Below are positions 26,181 through 34,547 of a DNA stretch of 59,992 nt, in pieces. Where the stretch lies: NCBI GenBank assembly GCA_014378705.1, contig JACMND010000053.1, positions 1-59,992 of the forward strand. The letters run 5' to 3'. This stretch comes from Pedobacter sp. (GTDB taxonomy: Bacteria > Bacteroidota > Bacteroidia > Sphingobacteriales > Sphingobacteriaceae). The notes below the pieces were generated by a model. The model was given only the letters and a program-made list of their open reading frames with translations. It was not told the DNA's origin and did no database searches. A program made the translations under genes and the position numbers. How positions within the stretch are numbered: the stretch's first letter is position 1; each line of letters opens with the position of its first letter.

Positions 26181-27080
26181 ATGAAGCTTAAAATTTGCGC
26201 TTGTATATTAATTTTAGGTTTTCTTTTCTCCTGCGATAATTCAAAGGCTCCAAGTACCTACACCAGCGGAAGTGTAAATATACTTGTGGACGAAACTTTT
26301 GCTCCGATTATTGAAGACCAGGCATATGTTTTTGAAAGCACATACACAGAAGGTAAGCTTAATATTATTTATAAACCTGAAAATGAAATTCTAAAATTGT
26401 TTCTTAACGATAGCTCCAGAGTTGCGATTCTTTCAAGGCAATTAACAGCTTCGGAAGCTAAATTTTACAAAAACAGAAATATTATTTTACGAATAAATCG
26501 TTTTGCGGTGGATGGACTTGCCCTAATAACGAAGCGTGGTAGCGTTGATTCTTTAATTACGGTAAATGAAATTATTTCAGTTATGCAGGGGAAACCCAAC
26601 CGCATCAAAAACCTTGTTTTTGACAATCCAAATTCAAGTACGGTTAGATATCTAAAACAACTTGCAGGCGTAACAGAAATACCGAAAAATGGAGTTTATG
26701 CTTTAAAATCAAATCCGGATGTAATAAACTACGTGATTAACAATCCAGGATCAATTGGGGTAGTTGGAATAAATTGGATTGTACAGCCAGACAAAAAAAT
26801 GGAGGAACAGGTAAAAAAAATAAAAATATTAGGGGTAAAAAATGTGACAGGAAAACCCGGGTCTGATGGGTATTATAAACCGAATCAAAATGATCTGGCT
26901 ATGGAAGTTTATCCGTTAACAAGAAATCTTTACATCATTAACGGAGAAGGTCGTGCCGGATTAGGCACAGGATTTGCAACTTTTATTGCGGGAGAACGCG
27001 GACAACGGATTGTACTAAAGTCTGGACTGCTACCTGATAGTTTACCTTCACGTCAGATTATTATTAATAATAACAATTAA
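26181..27080 (+). CDS. PstS-like substrate-binding lipoprotein
   Basis: A 299-residue protein. Signal peptide with lipobox LFSC (Cys18) indicates a lipoprotein. The rest resembles a phosphate-type periplasmic binding protein: SGSVNILVDETFAPIIED, a SRQLTASEAKFY segment like the PstS S-R-x-L motif, and a GERGQRIVLKSGLLP end. No ABC permease or ATPase gene is nearby, so classic phosphate import is not supported. Its place between the tonB genes and a TPR protein suggests a role coupled to TonB transport. The ligand is unknown. Confidence 0.82.
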   Translation: MKLKICACILILGFLFSCDNSKAPSTYTSGSVNILVDETFAPIIEDQAYVFESTYTEGKLNIIYKPENEILKLFLNDSSRVAILSRQLTASEAKFYKNRNIILRINRFAVDGLALITKRGSVDSLITVNEIISVMQGKPNRIKNLVFDNPNSSTVRYLKQLAGVTEIPKNGVYALKSNPDVINYVINNPGSIGVVGINWIVQPDKKMEEQVKKIKILGVKNVTGKPGSDGYYKPNQNDLAMEVYPLTRNLYIINGEGRAGLGTGFATFIAGERGQRIVLKSGLLPDSLPSRQIIINNNN

Positions 27081-27097
27081 CGTTTAATTTTTGAACC

Positions 27098-28777
27098 ATG
27101 GAAATGATTAATAAAATAGTAAATACAACTTTTGGGTTAGTTTTGTTAGGTTCATCAGTTTTTGCTCAAAGTTTAGCCGATGCAAAAAAAGCAATTGATG
27201 CAGAACAGTTTCAAAAGGGCAAAACTATTTTGAAGGGATTGATTCAATCCCAACCAACAAACGCAGAAAATTTCTTTTATTTAGGAAATATATATCTTGA
27301 AACAGACTATGCTGATTCGGCAAAATTAACCTTTAATAAAGGTGTTTCTGCCAATCCTTCGTCCCCATTAAACCATGTAGGTTTAGGTTCGGTAGATTTG
27401 GCAATGAACATGCCTAACGCGAAAGCGCATTTTGATAAGGCTCTTTCATTAACTCCTAAAAAAGATAATAAAACCCTTCTTTATATTGGAAAAGCTTACA
27501 ATGAAGCCCCTAAACCTAATGGAGCTGCCGCTGTTGCTGCACTTGACAAAGCAAAAGCAATTAACGCAAAAGACGCTGAAGTATATTTAGCTTTAGGAGA
27601 CGCATATAGAGCCCAGCAAAAGAATAGTGAGGCTTTTAGCAGTTATCGCACCGCGTTTGAAATGAATAAAAATCTATTACGTGCTAAAATTGAATTGGGT
27701 GTTTTAAATAAACTATCAAAAGCTTACCCTGAGTCTGTTGCTGAATTTAATAGCGTAGTTTCTTTAGATCCGAATTATGGCCCTGCTTATCGTGAGTTGG
27801 CAGAAACATATTATTATTGGGGAAATGCCGAATCAAGCAAATATGATGAGCGTATAAATCAAGCTCTAAAGTATTATGAAAAGTATATGGACCTTACAGA
27901 TCGTTCGTTAGATTCCCGGGAACGCCACGCGACTTTCTTAATATTAGCAAAAAAATACGAAGAGCTTGAAAAAGAAGCTCAGGCAATGGCCCAGATGGAT
28001 AAAACCAACCCACGTATTTTTAGATATTTAGGCTACTCTGCTTACGAGAACCAAAATTATCCGGCAAGTGTACAGGCTTTGAAAGATTTTATGGCAAAGG
28101 TTCAACCAGCCAGAATTATTCCACAGGATTATCTTTATTTAGGTCGGGCACAGATCAAAATACCCGGTTCAGAAGCTGAAGGTATTATAAACTTAAAGAA
28201 GGCCATAGAATTGGATTCCACTAACGTAGAAGTTATGGGAGACATTGGTAAGGCTTTGTTTTCAGCAAAAAAATATGAAGATGCAGCAGAGACATTTAAT
28301 ATTGCTGTGAATAATCCGGCATCGAAAACGAAAGCTTACGACAGTTTCTATTTGGGTATGTCTCATTATTTTACTTATGCCGGGCAGGTAACAGCAAAGC
28401 AAACTCCCGACCCAACTTTACTAGTTAAAGCTGATACTGCTTTCAGTTATGTAATACAGATAGCTCCAAATAACCCGGGTGCTTATCTATACAGGGCACG
28501 GGTTAAAAAGCTGGTTGACAACCAGGAAAATATGAAAGGTTTAATGGTACCAGATTATGAAAAATATCTTGAAGTAGTTTTGGCAAAACCGGATGCTACA
28601 TCAGAACCTCGTACCAAAAGTGCCGTTATAGAAGCTTATAAAAACTTAGGTGCGTTTTATCAGACTTCAGATGTTTCTAAGGCAAAGGATTACTTCAATA
28701 AAGTCATTCAGTTAGAGCCATCAGACGCTTACGCTCAAAGTGCTTTAAAAGCGTTAGCTGGAAGTAAAAATAAATAA
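27098..28777 (+). CDS. Periplasmic tetratricopeptide-repeat protein
   Basis: A 559-residue protein with a signal peptide ending SSVFAQ. It is followed by many helical TPR-like repeats, for example AENFFYLGNIYLE, AEVYLALGDAYRA, GPAYRELAETYYYWG and PRIFRYLGYSAYENQNY, to the end (EPSDAYAQSALKAL). It probably scaffolds protein contacts in the periplasm. Last gene of the exbB-to-TPR operon, 17 bp after the PstS-like gene, and closed by a strong terminator. Confidence 0.88.
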   Translation: MEMINKIVNTTFGLVLLGSSVFAQSLADAKKAIDAEQFQKGKTILKGLIQSQPTNAENFFYLGNIYLETDYADSAKLTFNKGVSANPSSPLNHVGLGSVDLAMNMPNAKAHFDKALSLTPKKDNKTLLYIGKAYNEAPKPNGAAAVAALDKAKAINAKDAEVYLALGDAYRAQQKNSEAFSSYRTAFEMNKNLLRAKIELGVLNKLSKAYPESVAEFNSVVSLDPNYGPAYRELAETYYYWGNAESSKYDERINQALKYYEKYMDLTDRSLDSRERHATFLILAKKYEELEKEAQAMAQMDKTNPRIFRYLGYSAYENQNYPASVQALKDFMAKVQPARIIPQDYLYLGRAQIKIPGSEAEGIINLKKAIELDSTNVEVMGDIGKALFSAKKYEDAAETFNIAVNNPASKTKAYDSFYLGMSHYFTYAGQVTAKQTPDPTLLVKADTAFSYVIQIAPNNPGAYLYRARVKKLVDNQENMKGLMVPDYEKYLEVVLAKPDATSEPRTKSAVIEAYKNLGAFYQTSDVSKAKDYFNKVIQLEPSDAYAQSALKALAGSKNK

Positions 28778-28799
28778 CGAACAGCAAATATCTTAATTT

Positions 28800-28831
28800 A
28801 AGAGCCCCGAAATGTTTGTTTCGGGGCTCTT
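28800..28831 (+). terminator. Intrinsic terminator ending the TonB operon
   Basis: A perfect 13-bp stem: AAGAGCCCCGAAA at 28800-28812, six-base loop TGTTTG at 28813-28818, complement at 28819-28831, then T-rich sequence. It lies 23 bp after the TPR gene stop. Its loop contains the -33 element of the next promoter. Confidence 0.92.
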
Positions 28832-28845
28832 TCTATTTATCTTTG
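28815..28845 (+). promoter_or_regulatory. nuo operon promoter overlapping the upstream terminator
   Basis: TTTG at 28815-28818, a 19-bp spacer and TATCTTTG at 28838-28845 form an exact Bacteroidetes -33/-7 pair, the best in the window. Start of transcription would be near 28852, giving a leader of about 11 nt before nuoA at 28863. The -33 box is entirely within the loop of the terminator hairpin. Confidence 0.75.
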
Positions 28846-28862
28846 ACCCGTTAAACAAAGCA

Positions 28863-29234
28863 ATGGAAGCACAAAATACGGCGGCAAATTATCTCCCAAT
28901 TATATTTCAGATTATAGTGGCACTTGGGTTCGTAATTTTCACTATGACCCTGACACATTTAATTGGTCCGAAAAGAAAAACAGCAGATAAGCTAGTTCCG
29001 TTTGAATCAGGTATAAAGTCAATCGGTAACGCCCGGCAGCCGTTTTCAATTAAATATTTTCTGGTTGCCATACTATTTGTTCTGTTTGATGTTGAAGTTA
29101 TATTTATGTACCCATGGGCTGTCAACTTTCGTGAGTTTGGAGTTAATGGGCTTATTGAGATGTTTATTTTTATGGGAACCCTTCTTTTGGGTTTTGTATA
29201 CATCATAAAAAAAGGTGCGCTTGATTGGGATTAG
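28863..29234 (+). CDS. nuoA: NADH-quinone oxidoreductase subunit A
   Basis: A 123-residue three-helix membrane subunit of complex I. Family signature segments: KLVPFESGIKSIGNARQPFSIK and LVAILFVLFDVEVIFMYPWA, with the conserved acidic residues in the second helix. The start at 28863 is preferred: an in-frame ATG at 28812 lies inside the terminator hairpin and upstream of the promoter. First gene of a complete 14-subunit nuo operon. Confidence 0.95.
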   Translation: MEAQNTAANYLPIIFQIIVALGFVIFTMTLTHLIGPKRKTADKLVPFESGIKSIGNARQPFSIKYFLVAILFVLFDVEVIFMYPWAVNFREFGVNGLIEMFIFMGTLLLGFVYIIKKGALDWD

Positions 29235-29334
29235 ATTGATTCTAAATTAATCTTCAAAAAATCACGAAAATATAATTTAAGTAAATTTGAAGTTTATTTA
29301 CGCCCTTGAAAAACTTCTTTTAATTAGGATAAAA

Positions 29335-29877
29335 ATGAGTGATGTTAAATTAGTAGAAGCCCCCCCGGGCGTAGAAGGATCTGGTTTTTTCGCTACGTCC
29401 ATGGAGAAGGTTGTTGGGCTGGCCCGATCACATTCTTTATGGCCTTTGCCTTTTGCCACATCGTGTTGCGGTATAGAATTTATGGCAACCATGGGGTCTC
29501 ACTACGACTTTGCACGCTTTGGCTCAGAGCGTCCAAGTTTTTCTCCGAGGCAAGCTGATCTGCTTATGGTTATGGGTACCATCGCAAAGAAAATGAGCCC
29601 GGTTTTAAAACAGGTTTACATTCAAATGGCTGAACCAAGGTGGGTATTGGCTGTTGGGGCTTGTGCATCAAGTGGCGGGATATTTGACACCTATTCAGTT
29701 TTACAAGGCATTGATGAAATCATTCCTGTTGATGTTTACGTGCCCGGATGCCCTCCCAGACCTGAAGCAATTATTGATGGTTTTAACAGGATACAAGACC
29801 TTGTCAGAAACGAATCTCTTCGCAGGAGAGAGTCTCCTGAATATAAGGAACTGTTAAACAGGTACGGAATTTTATGA
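29335..29877 (+). CDS. nuoB: NADH-quinone oxidoreductase subunit B
   Basis: A 180-residue subunit that carries cluster N2, the last iron-sulfur centre before quinone. Ligands are visible in ATSCCGIEFMA (tandem cysteines), VGACASSGG and VPGCPPRPEA. The ATG at 29335 gives the normal start MSDVKLVEAPPG. The 100-bp leader before it has a TAAATTTG box at 29282-29289 that could be an internal promoter, and a GTAAAT/ATTTAC hairpin (29281-29301). Overlaps nuoC by 4 bp (ATGA). Confidence 0.96.
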   Translation: MSDVKLVEAPPGVEGSGFFATSMEKVVGLARSHSLWPLPFATSCCGIEFMATMGSHYDFARFGSERPSFSPRQADLLMVMGTIAKKMSPVLKQVYIQMAEPRWVLAVGACASSGGIFDTYSVLQGIDEIIPVDVYVPGCPPRPEAIIDGFNRIQDLVRNESLRRRESPEYKELLNRYGIL

Positions 29878-30380
29878 AAGATAAATTAGGAAGTCAGGCC
29901 ATCTTTCAAAAAATTTCTACGCGGTTTAATGAAAAAATAACCATACCTACCCACCCGTATGGGTTATTAACATTTGAAACTAATAATGAGAATATCAAAG
30001 AAATACTTAAATTCTTAAAAGAAGATAATGAACTTAAATTTAATTATTTAACAGATATTACCGGAATTCACTACCCTGAACAGGATTTACCTATTGGGGT
30101 AATCTACCATTTACACAGCTTAGTAAATAACGTTAGGGTGCGAATTAAGGTCTTTCTTAACGGGGATAATCCTGTCATCCCGACAGCAACTGACTTATGG
30201 CAAGGGGCAAACTGGATGGAACGTGAAACGTATGATTTTTTTGGGATCATATTTGAAGGTCATCCCAACCTTACAAGGATACTAAATGTTGACGAAATGA
30301 CAGTTTTCCCAATGCGAAGAGAATATCCTCTTGAAGACCCAAATCGAGTTGATAAAAAAGACTATTTCTTCGGAAGATAA
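29874..30380 (+). CDS. nuoC: NADH-quinone oxidoreductase subunit C
   Basis: A 168-residue peripheral-arm subunit, here separate from nuoD (in E. coli they are fused). Signature ERETYDFFGIIFEGHPNLTRI followed by MRREYPLEDP. The upstream half (KFNYLTDITGIHYPE) matches the complex I 30 kDa family. Start overlaps the nuoB stop by 4 bp and its stop abuts the nuoD start, indicating tight translational coupling. Confidence 0.95.
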   Translation: MKDKLGSQAIFQKISTRFNEKITIPTHPYGLLTFETNNENIKEILKFLKEDNELKFNYLTDITGIHYPEQDLPIGVIYHLHSLVNNVRVRIKVFLNGDNPVIPTATDLWQGANWMERETYDFFGIIFEGHPNLTRILNVDEMTVFPMRREYPLEDPNRVDKKDYFFGR

Positions 30381-31592
30381 ATGAATAACTATCCAGTTTA
30401 TACAGATAACGATCCTCAAAAGGAAACTATAACGCTTAATTTGGGTCCCACACATCCGGCCACACACGGAGTTTTCCAGAATGTTCTGGAAATGGATGGT
30501 GAACGAATTATAAGCGGTGTTTCTACAATTGGATATATACATCGTGCTTTTGAAAAGATAGCTGAACATAGGCCGTTTTATCAGATTACGCCATTAACCG
30601 ACCGGATGAATTACTGTTCATCCCCCATTAATAATATGGGATGGCACATGACGGTTGAGAAATTATTAAACATTGAAACACCCAAAAGAGTTGATTATCT
30701 CAGGGTGATTATTATGGAATTGGCCCGCATTTCTGACCATTTAATTTGCAACGGTATATTGGGGGTGGACACAGGCGCTTTTACCGGATTTTTATGGTTA
30801 ATGGAAGAACGCGAACATATTTATGAGATATATGAGGAAGTTTGTGGGGCACGCCTGACAACCAATATCGGACGCATTGGTGGATTTGAAAGAGATTTTA
30901 ATGAGATCGCTTTCGCAAAAATTAAAAAGTTCCTTATTAAGTTTCCTCCTATATTAAAAGAATTTGAAAAACTTTTTAACCGTAACCGCATATTTATCGA
31001 ACGCACTTCCGGTGTTGGTGCAGTAGATCCGGAAACAGCTTTGAACTATAGTTGGAGCGGGCCCATCCTCCGGGCAACAGGCGTAGATTACGATGTTCGG
31101 GCAAACGAACCTTATTCTTCTTACGAGGATTTTGATTTTGATATCCCGGTAGGAAACTCAGGCGATGTTTATGACCGCTATATAATTCGTAACGAAGAAA
31201 TGTGGCAAAGTCTGCGGATTATTGAGCAAGCACTGCAAAAAATTGAGAAAGAGCCGCAAGGGGTTTTTCATGCTGACGTACCTGAATTTTATCTCCCGCC
31301 AAAGGAAGAAGTTTACAACAATATGGAAGCCTTGATCTATCATTTTAAAATTGTAATGGGCGAGATTGACACGCCTAAAACAGAAGTTTATCATGCCGTT
31401 GAAGGTGGCAATGGCGAACTGGGATTTTATCTCGTTAATGACGGCGGAAGGTCTCCTTATCGTTTACATTTCCGCAGACCAAGTTTTATTAACTATCAGA
31501 TGTATGCGCCGATGAGTGCCGGAATGCTTCTGTCGGATGCCATTCTTAACATGAGTAGTTTAAACGTTATAGCGGGAGAGTTAGATGCTTAA
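30381..31592 (+). CDS. nuoD: NADH-quinone oxidoreductase subunit D
   Basis: A 403-residue 49 kDa-type subunit that forms the quinone pocket with NuoB. Visible: LNLGPTHPATHGVF near the N terminus with the quinone-site histidine, GYIHRAFEKIAEHR, the DRMNYCSSPINN loop and a C-terminal RLHFRRPSFINYQ...LSDAILNMSSLNVIAGELDA region. Length is normal for an unfused NuoD. Overlaps nuoE by 8 bp. Confidence 0.96.
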   Translation: MNNYPVYTDNDPQKETITLNLGPTHPATHGVFQNVLEMDGERIISGVSTIGYIHRAFEKIAEHRPFYQITPLTDRMNYCSSPINNMGWHMTVEKLLNIETPKRVDYLRVIIMELARISDHLICNGILGVDTGAFTGFLWLMEEREHIYEIYEEVCGARLTTNIGRIGGFERDFNEIAFAKIKKFLIKFPPILKEFEKLFNRNRIFIERTSGVGAVDPETALNYSWSGPILRATGVDYDVRANEPYSSYEDFDFDIPVGNSGDVYDRYIIRNEEMWQSLRIIEQALQKIEKEPQGVFHADVPEFYLPPKEEVYNNMEALIYHFKIVMGEIDTPKTEVYHAVEGGNGELGFYLVNDGGRSPYRLHFRRPSFINYQMYAPMSAGMLLSDAILNMSSLNVIAGELDA

Positions 31593-32130
31593 AGTCACAG
31601 AAATAGAAAATATTGATTTTAGGGTAGAGCTTTTAGAAGAGTTTTCTGAGATTATTAAAAGATATCCCGAAGGAAAGCATAAAGCAGCGTTGCTTCCGAT
31701 TTTACATTTGGTTCAGGCCGAATATGGTTGGCTAAGCACTGAGTCTATGGAAAGGGTTGCCAATTTTTTAGATCTGCAGCCTATAGAGGTATTTGAGGTA
31801 GCCACGTTTTATACGATGTTTTTTTTGAAACCTCAAGGTCAATTTGTTTTAGAGGTATGTCGTACCGGGCCTTGCTGCCTTGTTGGCGCAGAAAAAATTA
31901 TAAAATATATTGAAACGAAGTTAGGGGTAAAAGAAGGAGAAGTAACATCAGATGGACGCTTTAGCTGGCGGGGGGTTGAATGTTTGGCAGCCTGCGGAAT
32001 GGCTCCGGTTTTACAAATCGGACCTGATTATACTTTTTATGAAAACCTGACAGAAGAAAAAGTAGATCAGCTGATTCAGGATTTGAAACAAAATAATGAA
32101 GCAATAAAATCTGATAGTCAAATTGTGTAA
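31585..32130 (+). CDS. nuoE: NADH-quinone oxidoreductase subunit E
   Basis: A 181-residue 24 kDa-type subunit with one [2Fe-2S] cluster. Ligand motifs: CRTGPC (C-x4-C) and CLAAC (C-x3-C), preceded by VFEVATFYTMF. Its presence with nuoF and nuoG means this complex I can accept NADH directly, unlike the 11-subunit forms found in some Bacteroidetes. Confidence 0.95.
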   Translation: MLKVTEIENIDFRVELLEEFSEIIKRYPEGKHKAALLPILHLVQAEYGWLSTESMERVANFLDLQPIEVFEVATFYTMFFLKPQGQFVLEVCRTGPCCLVGAEKIIKYIETKLGVKEGEVTSDGRFSWRGVECLAACGMAPVLQIGPDYTFYENLTEEKVDQLIQDLKQNNEAIKSDSQIV

Positions 32131-32145
32131 TTAGCAAATTCAGGT

Positions 32146-33510
32146 ATGGCCCGTAAATTATTATTAGAAAACGTTAACGTTCCAGGCATACAAACCTTTG
32201 AGGTTTATCGTCAGAAAGGTGGATACCGTTCCGTTGAAAAAGCGTTGAGTTCCATGTCTCCGGAAGATGTGGTTGATGAAGTTAAGAAGTCGGGGTTGCG
32301 TGGTCGTGGCGGAGCTGGTTTTCCTACTGGTATGAAATGGAGTTTTTTAGCAAAGCCAGAAGGTAAGCCGCGGTATTTGATTTGCAATGCCGATGAGTCT
32401 GAACCGGGAACATTTAAAGACCGTTACCTGATGACTCATATTCCCCACCTTTTAATTGAGGGTATGATTGTTTCCAGTTTTGCTCTCGGTGCAAAAACAT
32501 CCTACATCTATGTACGAGGAGAGATGATGCCTCAAATTAGAATACTGGAACGGGCAATCGCAGAAGCAAAGAATGCGGGTTTTCTGGGTAAAAATATTTT
32601 AGGATCAGGATATGATCTGGAACTTTACGTTCAGCCTGGCGGTGGCGCATACATTTGCGGTGAAGAAACTGCACTGATCGAATCATTAGAAGGCAAAAGA
32701 GGTAACCCGAGGATTAAACCTCCGTTCCCGGCGATATCTGGTGTTTGGGGCTGTCCAACAGTAGTTAATAATGTTGAATCTATTGCCGCAATAGTTCCCA
32801 TTATTTTAGATGGCGGTGATGAATACGCTAAAATTGGCATTGGCCGTAGTACTGGAACCAAGCTAATATCTGCATCGGGTAACGTAAATAAACCCGGTAT
32901 CTACGAAATTGAATTAGGCTTACCGGTAGAAGAATTTATTTATTCAGATGAATTTTGCGGGGGTATTGCAAATGGAAAAAGGTTAAAGGCGGTAGTAGCC
33001 GGTGGCTCATCAGTTCCAATTCTCCCTGCAAACCTTATTTTAAAAACGGTTGAAGGGAATGCTCGTTTAATGAGTTATGAATCATTGGCTGAAGGAGGTT
33101 TTCAAACGGGCTCCATGATGGGATCCGGAGGTTTTATAGCATTTGATGAAGATCAATGTATTGTTAGAAACACGTGGAATTTTAGCCGTTTTTATCATCA
33201 TGAAAGTTGCGGGCAATGTTCGCCATGCCGTGAAGGTACAGGATGGATGGAAAAAGTTTTACATCGCCTTGAATATGGACACGGCAAAATGAGCGATATG
33301 GATTTGCTGATTGATGTTGCCAAAAAAATTGAAGGGAATACTATCTGCCCCTTAGGAGACGCCGCCGCATGGCCGGTAGCAAGTGCGATCCGTCATTTTA
33401 GAGATGAATTTGAATGGCATGTTAACCACCCTAAAGATGCAGTGGAACGGAACTTTGGGCTCGGAAATTATGCTGATTCGTTGGATAAGCTGGTAGAAGC
33501 AGAAAATTAA
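32146..33510 (+). CDS. nuoF: NADH-quinone oxidoreductase subunit F
   Basis: A 454-residue NADH-binding subunit with FMN and one [4Fe-4S] cluster. The nucleotide loop GLRGRGGAGFPTGMKW, the FMN region PGGGAYICGEETALIESLEG and the cluster motif CGQCSPCREGT with a later Cys in NTICPLGD are all intact. Length matches the 51 kDa family. It starts 15 bp after nuoE. Confidence 0.97.
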   Translation: MARKLLLENVNVPGIQTFEVYRQKGGYRSVEKALSSMSPEDVVDEVKKSGLRGRGGAGFPTGMKWSFLAKPEGKPRYLICNADESEPGTFKDRYLMTHIPHLLIEGMIVSSFALGAKTSYIYVRGEMMPQIRILERAIAEAKNAGFLGKNILGSGYDLELYVQPGGGAYICGEETALIESLEGKRGNPRIKPPFPAISGVWGCPTVVNNVESIAAIVPIILDGGDEYAKIGIGRSTGTKLISASGNVNKPGIYEIELGLPVEEFIYSDEFCGGIANGKRLKAVVAGGSSVPILPANLILKTVEGNARLMSYESLAEGGFQTGSMMGSGGFIAFDEDQCIVRNTWNFSRFYHHESCGQCSPCREGTGWMEKVLHRLEYGHGKMSDMDLLIDVAKKIEGNTICPLGDAAAWPVASAIRHFRDEFEWHVNHPKDAVERNFGLGNYADSLDKLVEAEN

Positions 33511-33542
33511 TTGATACAAATAAATAAAAAGATTTCTTTAAC

Positions 33543-34547
33543 ATGAGTGATAAAGTTAAAGTTACTATAGACGGAATAACAATTGAGGTTGAACCTGGAA
33601 TCAGTATTTTAAACGCTGCACGCCAGATTGGAGGGGATGTTGTACCGCCTGCCATGTGCTATTATTCTAAGCTTGAGGGCAGCGGTGGAAAATGTCGTAC
33701 TTGTTTAGTGAAGGTAAGCAAGGGTTCAGAAAAAGATCCCAGGCCAATGCCAAAACTAGTCGCATCCTGCCGAACCGGAGTAATGGACGGCATGGAAGTT
33801 CAGAACATAACATCTACGGAAGTAACTGAAGCACGTAAAGGCATTGTTGAAATGCTGCTTATTAATCATCCATTAGATTGTCCTATTTGCGATCAGGCAG
33901 GTGAATGTAGTTTACAGGATTTAAGTTATGAACACGGCTTGTCAAAAACCCGTTATGAATTTGAACGCCGTACCTTTGATAAAATTGATATAGGCGATAA
34001 AATTCAACTGCATATGACGCGTTGTATCTTATGTTACCGCTGTGTCTACGTAGCAGATCAGATTACCAACAACCGCGTTCATGGAATTTTAGGACGCGGA
34101 GATGCATCAGAAATATCAACTTATATTGAAAAAGCGGTTGATAACAACTTTTCTGGAAATGTAATAGATGTATGCCCGGTTGGAGCTTTAACTGACCGGA
34201 CGTTCAGGTTTAAAAACCGTGTATGGTTTACCAAACCTGTAGATGCGCACCGGGATTGCCCGGCTTGCAAAGGAAAAGTAACACTTTGGTATAAGGGTGA
34301 AGAAGTATTGAGGGTAACAGGTCGTAAAGATCAGTTTGGTGAAGTAGAGGATTTTATTTGCAATACATGCCGGTTTGAAACAAAAAAAACAAGCAATTGG
34401 GTAATTGAAGGTCCAAGAAATATTGTTAATACTTCTGTGATCGCATCCAATCATTACGAAACACTAAAGCCATTACCGGTAATTGAAACCAGCCAGGTAT
34501 TAATAGATGCCAATAAGGTAGAATTTGACAGAGCAACAAAAATTTAA
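33543..34547 (+). CDS. nuoG: NADH-quinone oxidoreductase subunit G, short form
   Basis: A 334-residue iron-sulfur subunit, far shorter than the ~900 residues of E. coli NuoG. It keeps the ferredoxin-like [2Fe-2S] domain (CYYSKLEGSGGKCRTC), the His-Cys site HPLDCPICDQAGEC and a [4Fe-4S] set (CILCYRC with later VCPVG). A CPAC...CNTC pair near residues 240-278 resembles the start of the Fe4S4 molybdopterin domain, but the large molybdopterin-like domain is missing. The frame is intact and the stop overlaps nuoH by 1 bp, so this is a native short form rather than a broken gene. Confidence 0.9.
   Translation: MSDKVKVTIDGITIEVEPGISILNAARQIGGDVVPPAMCYYSKLEGSGGKCRTCLVKVSKGSEKDPRPMPKLVASCRTGVMDGMEVQNITSTEVTEARKGIVEMLLINHPLDCPICDQAGECSLQDLSYEHGLSKTRYEFERRTFDKIDIGDKIQLHMTRCILCYRCVYVADQITNNRVHGILGRGDASEISTYIEKAVDNNFSGNVIDVCPVGALTDRTFRFKNRVWFTKPVDAHRDCPACKGKVTLWYKGEEVLRVTGRKDQFGEVEDFICNTCRFETKKTSNWVIEGPRNIVNTSVIASNHYETLKPLPVIETSQVLIDANKVEFDRATKI

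Noticed and set aside
26181-27080. Phosphate ABC transporter component
   Set aside because: The fold is PstS-like, but no pstC, pstA or pstB is nearby and the gene is embedded in the TonB operon.
33543-34547. nuoG as a pseudogene
   Set aside because: The frame is intact, ends in a 1-bp overlap with nuoH and keeps all cluster ligands of its domains, so truncation by mutation is unlikely.
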